Assembly: GCF_000763315.1 (NCBI RefSeq)
Contig: NZ_JPST01000013.1
Span: 1 to 64,000, forward strand
Source: Thermoactinomyces daqus
GTDB taxonomy: Bacteria; Bacillota; Bacilli; Thermoactinomycetales; Thermoactinomycetaceae
Direction of reading: 5' to 3'
DNA: 64,000 nt
Part shown: piece by piece, positions 59,512-64,000 of the stretch
Numbering within the stretch: the first letter of the stretch is position 1
Layout: every line of letters begins with the position of its first letter
Program-made: the position numbers and the translations under genes
The notes under the pieces: generated by a model
The model's input: only the letters and a program-made list of their open reading frames with translations
Database searches by the model: none
What the model was told of the DNA's origin: nothing

Positions 59512-60537
59512 ATGGGGGATATCAATATTCGCATCATTTTGGTCCCGCTCGCGGTAGCGTTTGGGGTAGCAGTTATACTGGGGCCGATGATTATTCCGAT
59601 TTTAAGACGGTTGAAGTTTGGACAAAGCATTCGACAGGAAGGTCCGCAAGCGCATTTGAAAAAAGCGGGAACCCCGACGATGGGCGGTGTTTTGATTCTC
59701 ACCTCCATTGTTCTGACGGCAATTCCGCTAAGTAGTATTACCCTTTTAAACAGTGATAAGCCTGTTGTGAACGCTGACTTATTTTTTCTGTTATTCGCCA
59801 CCATGGGATATGGAGTGCTTGGCTTTTTGGATGACTATATTAAAGTGGTAATGAAAAGAAGCCTTGGTTTGACGGCCAACCAGAAACTTCTGGGCCAATT
59901 GTTCATCGGTTTGGTGCTGTTCTGGGTTTTGTTGCAGGTACGGACCAACCATGCGCATATCTATATTTTCGATGTGACCATTCCGGGAACGGATTATACG
60001 ATTCAGCTCAACTGGCTCTATTTGCCGCTTCTGCTTTTGATGATGATCGGCGCTTCCAACGCCGTAAACCTAACGGACGGGCTGGATGGATTGCTCGCCG
60101 GTTCAGCGGCTTGTTCCTACGGAGCCTATGCGATTATCGGAATGTTGCAGAGCAACCAGACCGTGGCTATTTTCTCCATTGCCGTTGTCGGCGCCTTGCT
60201 CGGATTTCTGGTATTTAACGCGCATCCGGCCAAAGTATTTATGGGGGATACCGGATCGCTTGCCTTGGGAGGAGGAATTGCCGCACTGGCCGTCATTACC
60301 AAGACGGAGCTGCTCCTGCCAATTATCGGCGGTGTGTTTGTGGTTGAAGCCCTGTCGGTGATGATTCAGGTCACTTCCTTCAAATTGCGGGGAAAACGCG
60401 TTTTCCGCATGAGTCCCCTCCATCACCATTTTGAATTGTGCGGCTGGTCGGAGTGGCGCGTGGTCACCACCTTTTGGTTTATCAGCTTCATTCTCGCTGC
60501 AATCGGCGTGGTACTCGAGGTGTTAATGAGATCATGA
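59512..60537 (+). CDS. mraY: Phospho-N-acetylmuramoyl-pentapeptide transferase MraY
   Basis: The 341-residue membrane protein has about ten helices and MraY motifs: [37 protein letters not shown] (NLTDGLDGL catalytic Asp), [12 protein letters not shown] and [15 protein letters not shown]. It transfers phospho-MurNAc-pentapeptide to undecaprenyl phosphate to make lipid I. ATG 59512 has GGGGAAGG upstream. It overlaps murD as ATGA. Confidence 0.96.
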   Translation: MGDINIRIILVPLAVAFGVAVILGPMIIPILRRLKFGQSIRQEGPQAHLKKAGTPTMGGVLILTSIVLTAIPLSSITLLNSDKPVVNADLFFLLFATMGYGVLGFLDDYIKVVMKRSLGLTANQKLLGQLFIGLVLFWVLLQVRTNHAHIYIFDVTIPGTDYTIQLNWLYLPLLLLMMIGASNAVNLTDGLDGLLAGSAACSYGAYAIIGMLQSNQTVAIFSIAVVGALLGFLVFNAHPAKVFMGDTGSLALGGGIAALAVITKTELLLPIIGGVFVVEALSVMIQVTSFKLRGKRVFRMSPLHHHFELCGWSEWRVVTTFWFISFILAAIGVVLEVLMRS

Positions 60538-61904
60538 ATGATGTGCAAAGCTGGGCAGGCCGTTTTGTCATTGTGCTCGGCCTTGCCAGAAGCGGCGCTG
60601 CGGTCGCCAAGCTGCTTCACCGCCTTGGTGCAAAGGTGTTGGTGAATGAGTTGAAACCGCGTTCGGAATGCGAATCCGCAAACGAGTTGGAATCGCTCGG
60701 AATCCAAGTGATTTGCGGCGGGCATCCCGATGACCTGATTTCGGATGAAGTCGATCTGGTGGTCAAAAATCCGGGTATTCCCTATCGGGCCAAACCGGTG
60801 CAACAGGCGCTCGGCAAAGGAATTCCCGTCATTACCGAAGTAGAGATCGCCGGGTTGCTCTCAAAAGGGCCGATCATCGGCATCACCGGATCCAACGGAA
60901 AAACGACGACCACCACCCTGGTCGGCCAAATGCTGACGAAGGGCCGGGTGAAAAATACCGTGGCCGGCAATATTGGACAAGCGTTGTCGGATGTGGTGCA
61001 AACCATTGAACCGGATGAGTGGCTCGTCGCGGAACTGAGCAGTTTCCAGCTGAAAGGAACCGAACGTTTCGCTCCGAAAATAGCAGCCCTTTTGAATGTG
61101 TTTCCGGCCCATCTGGATTATCATCAAACGCTGGAGGATTATATTTCATCCAAACAAAAATTGTTCTTGAACCAGACGAAAGAGGATGTGGCCATTTTTA
61201 ATCTGGAGAACGAAATCTGCCGTCAGGTTGCAGCCGATTGTCCCGGCCGTGTTTATTGGTTCAGCCGGTCCCGGGAGGTGGAGCGGGGCGTATTTGTATC
61301 GTCCGGCATGATCACGGCCAGAATGGATGAACGGGAATTTCCCGTATTGCCGGTCAGCGAAGTGGCTCTGAAAGGGACGTTTAATCTGGAAAATGCGCTG
61401 GCGGCAACCGCGATCAGCCTGGCGGCCGGTTGCCCGGTTTCGGCAATTGCCGATGTGCTCCGCACTTTTCGGGGAGTAGAGCACCGTCTGGAATATGTTG
61501 CGACGGTAAATGGTGTCAGCTTTTACAATGATTCAAAAGCGACCAATGCACAGGCGGCAGCGAAAGCGTTGGAATCCTTTGCCGAACCGGTCGTCTGGAT
61601 CGGGGGCGGTCTGGACCGCGGCGTCGATTTTAAAGAGTTGGTTCCTGTGTTGAAAGAAAAAGTGAAAGCAATGGTTGCTTACGGGCAGACCAAAGATATT
61701 TTATTAGAACGAGGGAAAGAAGCAGATATTAAAGAAGTTTATACTGTGAGCACACTGGATGAAGCAGTTGTCCTGGCAAACCGTCTGGCATCGGCAGGGG
61801 ACGTCGTTATCCTCTCACCGGCGTGTGCCAGCTGGGATCAATACACCTCTTTTGAAGAACGGGGAAGCATATTTAAACAAGCTGTGCATAGTCTTCAAAT
61901 ATAA
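60534..61904 (+). CDS. murD: UDP-N-acetylmuramoylalanine-D-glutamate ligase MurD
   Basis: The 456-residue protein has [36 protein letters not shown], the ATP loop [46 protein letters not shown] and [17 protein letters not shown]. It adds D-glutamate to UDP-MurNAc-L-Ala. The ATG at 60534 overlaps the mraY stop; GAGGTG lies eleven bases before it. Confidence 0.96.
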   Translation: MNDVQSWAGRFVIVLGLARSGAAVAKLLHRLGAKVLVNELKPRSECESANELESLGIQVICGGHPDDLISDEVDLVVKNPGIPYRAKPVQQALGKGIPVITEVEIAGLLSKGPIIGITGSNGKTTTTTLVGQMLTKGRVKNTVAGNIGQALSDVVQTIEPDEWLVAELSSFQLKGTERFAPKIAALLNVFPAHLDYHQTLEDYISSKQKLFLNQTKEDVAIFNLENEICRQVAADCPGRVYWFSRSREVERGVFVSSGMITARMDEREFPVLPVSEVALKGTFNLENALAATAISLAAGCPVSAIADVLRTFRGVEHRLEYVATVNGVSFYNDSKATNAQAAAKALESFAEPVVWIGGGLDRGVDFKELVPVLKEKVKAMVAYGQTKDILLERGKEADIKEVYTVSTLDEAVVLANRLASAGDVVILSPACASWDQYTSFEERGSIFKQAVHSLQI

Positions 61905-61941
61905 ATCGCTTTTCCCAAATCGGTAAGAGGTGAAAACGCCC

Positions 61942-63042
61942 ATGAACAAAAGGAACCTGACTCCTGACTTTGTGATTGTTGCTGCGATCTTGCTGCTTTT
62001 GTCAATCGGAGTGCTGATGGTATACAGCGCAAGTGCCGCTTTTGCCTATCACAAATACGGAGATGCGTTTTACTTTGCCAAACGGCAGTTCTTATTTGCG
62101 GCTTTGGGCGTTTTCCTGATGTTTTGGATTTCACAAATCGATCCCAGACGGTTTAAAGAGTGGGCTAAACCGGGCCTTATCCTCTGTGTTATTCTGCTGA
62201 TCATCGTCTTGATCCCCGGCGTGGGGATTTTGCGTAACGGAGCGAGGAGTTGGCTGGGCATTGGAGCTTTCAGCATTCAGCCGTCCGAGTTTATGAAGCT
62301 GGCGATGATCACCTTTCTCGCAAAGATGTTTGCCGATCCCGGCTATAAAATCTCCGATTTCTGGAAGGGTTTTTTGCCGGGATTGTTATTGCTGGGGGGA
62401 GCCTTTGGCTTAATCATGATGCAGCCGGATCTCGGTACCGGCACGGTTCTGATGGGAACGGGGCTGACGATGATTTTCGCAGCCGGGGCACGAATGAAAC
62501 ACATCTTCGCTTTCATCATGCTCGGCGTTGCCGGATTTGCCGGACTGATTCTGGCTGCCCCCTATCGAATTCAGCGGATTGTCGCCTTTCTCAATCCCTG
62601 GCAGGATCCTTTGGGAGCGGGATATCACCTGATTCAGTCCCTTTACGCGATCGGCCCGGGTGGCTTGATGGGGCTCGGCCTCGGGATGAGCAAACAAAAA
62701 CACTTATATCTTCCTGAACCGCATACAGACTTCATCTTCTCCATTTTGGCGGAAGAGCTTGGTTTTTTGGGTGCCGCAACCGTTGTGATCTTGTTTGCGG
62801 TGATCGTTTGGCGTGGAATCCGCGTGGCCATCAGCTCGCCGGATCTGTTCTCCAGTCTGGTGGCTGCCGGCATAACGGCGATGGTCATGATTCAGGCGGT
62901 GATCAATATCGGTGTGGTCTCCGGGGCGTTCCCGGTGACAGGGATTACTCTGCCGTTCTTGAGTTACGGAGGATCATCTTTAACACTAACGCTGGCGGCA
63001 GTGGGGGTTTTGCTCAATTTTTCCCGGTTTACTGAACGATAA
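61942..63042 (+). CDS. spoVE: SEDS-family protein SpoVE/FtsW
   Basis: The 366-residue protein has ten or so helices and SEDS motifs: GVLMVYSASAAFAYHKYGD, ARSWLGIGAFSIQPSEFMKL, MMQPDLGTGTVLMG, PHTDFIFSILAEELGF and LPFLSYGGSSLTLTLAAVG. It is a lipid II polymerase acting with a class B PBP. Position after murD and length identical to B. subtilis SpoVE (366) favour SpoVE, the partner of SpoVD in cortex synthesis; a vegetative FtsW role cannot be excluded. ATG 61942 follows AGAGGTG at nine bases. Confidence 0.9.
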   Translation: MNKRNLTPDFVIVAAILLLLSIGVLMVYSASAAFAYHKYGDAFYFAKRQFLFAALGVFLMFWISQIDPRRFKEWAKPGLILCVILLIIVLIPGVGILRNGARSWLGIGAFSIQPSEFMKLAMITFLAKMFADPGYKISDFWKGFLPGLLLLGGAFGLIMMQPDLGTGTVLMGTGLTMIFAAGARMKHIFAFIMLGVAGFAGLILAAPYRIQRIVAFLNPWQDPLGAGYHLIQSLYAIGPGGLMGLGLGMSKQKHLYLPEPHTDFIFSILAEELGFLGAATVVILFAVIVWRGIRVAISSPDLFSSLVAAGITAMVMIQAVINIGVVSGAFPVTGITLPFLSYGGSSLTLTLAAVGVLLNFSRFTER

Positions 63043-63066
63043 AATCAACTTGAAGGGGGAAAAGTG

Positions 63067-64000
63067 ATGAAACGCATTTTGTTATCCGGCGGTGGTACGG
63101 GAGGACATATTTATCCGGCACTGGCCATTGCCAGAGCGGTAAAAAAACGCTATCCCGAGGTGGAAATCGCCTATATCGGTACGGAAAAAGGATTAGAGTC
63201 GCGCATTGTTCCCAAAGAAGGGAACATTCGTTTTTATACTGTGGAAATCCAGGGGTTTAAACGGAGCATCTCTTGGGAAAACGTCAATACGATTCGCAAA
63301 TTCTTGCGGGCCGTACGGAATTCAAAACAATACATAGAAGAATTTAAACCGGATGTGGTGGTGGGAACAGGCGGTTATGTGAGCGGACCGGCAGTTTACG
63401 CGGCTCATCAGCTGGGAATTCCCACCTTGATTCATGAACAAAACGTGGTGCTCGGGCTGACGACCAAATTTTTGTCCCGTTTTGTCGATGTCGTGGCGAT
63501 CAGCTTGGAAGAATCGCAAAAATATCTGGGACGGGCTCACAGGATTGTGTTTACGGGCAATCCTCGTGCGACGGAAGTGGTGCAGGCCAATGCCGCTGCC
63601 GGCCGCAAATCGCTGGGAATCACCGACCCGCATCGTCCGATTATCCTTATTTTCGGCGGGAGCCGGGGCGCCAAAGCGATCAACGAGGCCGTCCTGCAAA
63701 TGGTTCCGCATGTGCAGGAGATGCCGCAAGCCCATTTTGTATATGTGACCGGTGAAGTTCATTACGAGCAGATCCGGGCGCAAATTCCCGAGATGGAAAA
63801 TCTGGATGTGAAGCCTTTTATTTATAACATGCCCGATGTGCTGGCTTCGACCTATTTGGTGGTTGGACGGGCCGGGGCGTCGACGATTGCCGAGTTGACA
63901 GCGCTCGGATTACCTTCTATTCTGATTCCGTCCCCTTATGTAACCAATAACCATCAGGAAGCCAACGCCCGCTGGCTGGAAGAGCAAGGGGCTTCCAAGA
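63067..64000 (+). CDS. murG: MurG, UDP-GlcNAc:lipid I N-acetylglucosaminyltransferase, cut by window end
   Basis: The frame starts with ATG at 63067 behind AAGGGGGAAAAG and stays open to the last base, giving 311 complete codons of about 365. MurG motifs are SGGGTGGHIYPALAIA at the N-terminus, FKPDVVVGTGGYVSGP, HEQNVVLGLTTKFLS, FGGSRGAKAINEAV, GRAGASTIAEL and PYVTNNHQEANARWLE. It adds GlcNAc to lipid I to form lipid II on the inner face of the membrane. The C-terminal end lies beyond the window. Confidence 0.95.
   Translation, partial: MKRILLSGGGTGGHIYPALAIARAVKKRYPEVEIAYIGTEKGLESRIVPKEGNIRFYTVEIQGFKRSISWENVNTIRKFLRAVRNSKQYIEEFKPDVVVGTGGYVSGPAVYAAHQLGIPTLIHEQNVVLGLTTKFLSRFVDVVAISLEESQKYLGRAHRIVFTGNPRATEVVQANAAAGRKSLGITDPHRPIILIFGGSRGAKAINEAVLQMVPHVQEMPQAHFVYVTGEVHYEQIRAQIPEMENLDVKPFIYNMPDVLASTYLVVGRAGASTIAELTALGLPSILIPSPYVTNNHQEANARWLEEQGASK

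Overview
The window looks like chromosome from a spore-forming, low-to-mid GC Bacillales bacterium, most plausibly a thermophilic relative such as Thermoactinomycetaceae; the family is inference. The evidence is Bacillus-type gene order (ylbO-ylbP ... panE-bshC-mraZ-rsmH-ftsL-pbpB-spoVD-murE-mraY-murD-spoVE-murG; ylaH-ylaI-ylaJ; SR1P-speA-yktB), sporulation genes (rsfA, spoVD, spoVE, ylaJ), bacillithiol synthesis (bshC), strong AGGAGG ribosome binding sites and many sigma-A-type promoters with classical hairpin terminators.

1-6.3 kb: a PgpA-like phosphatase, two small unknown genes, a four-tRNA operon (fMet, Asp, Met or Ile2, Val), a small XRE regulator with two matching operators around its own promoter, and a coupled membrane-protein gene broken by two homopolymer indels. 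A three-domain RNA repair enzyme (5' kinase, phosphatase, T4 Rnl1-like ligase) follows, then a prohibitin gene cut by one in-frame amber codon, with a 49-residue membrane protein upstream.

6.3-20 kb: an ATP-grasp ligase followed by a DUF819 permease, rmuC, a double dynamin (dynA), an M23 peptidase, a PAP2 phosphatase, a TPR-containing XRE regulator divergent from an unknown gene, and small conserved Bacillales proteins (DUF1885, GAF, DUF3055).

20-29 kb: a dual-function SR1-type RNA encoding the SR1P peptide, with a cre site and a CcpN-like box, next to speA and yktB; leucyl aminopeptidase; a frameshifted HesB-like gene; GDPD; endonuclease IV; ylaH-ylaI-ylaJ.

29-37 kb: a run of thiol, redox and sulfur genes (MBL hydrolase, TlpA-like, CcdA, ResA, rhodanese, cysteine synthase, MidA) ending in fabV; then yqgY, an enoyl-CoA hydratase, rsfA and ylbP.

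38-45 kb: a leucine/isovalerate-type catabolic operon (yngHA-yngHB-yngG-yngF-yngE order) plus a lone xylulokinase, lying between ylbP and panE. 45-64 kb: panE, an MFS transporter, bshC, ahcY and then the division and cell-wall cluster from mraZ to murG, which is cut by the window end. Notable control sites here are the MraZ operator, a sigma-E promoter before spoVD, and an 11-bp tandem repeat plus a promoter/hairpin leader before murE.
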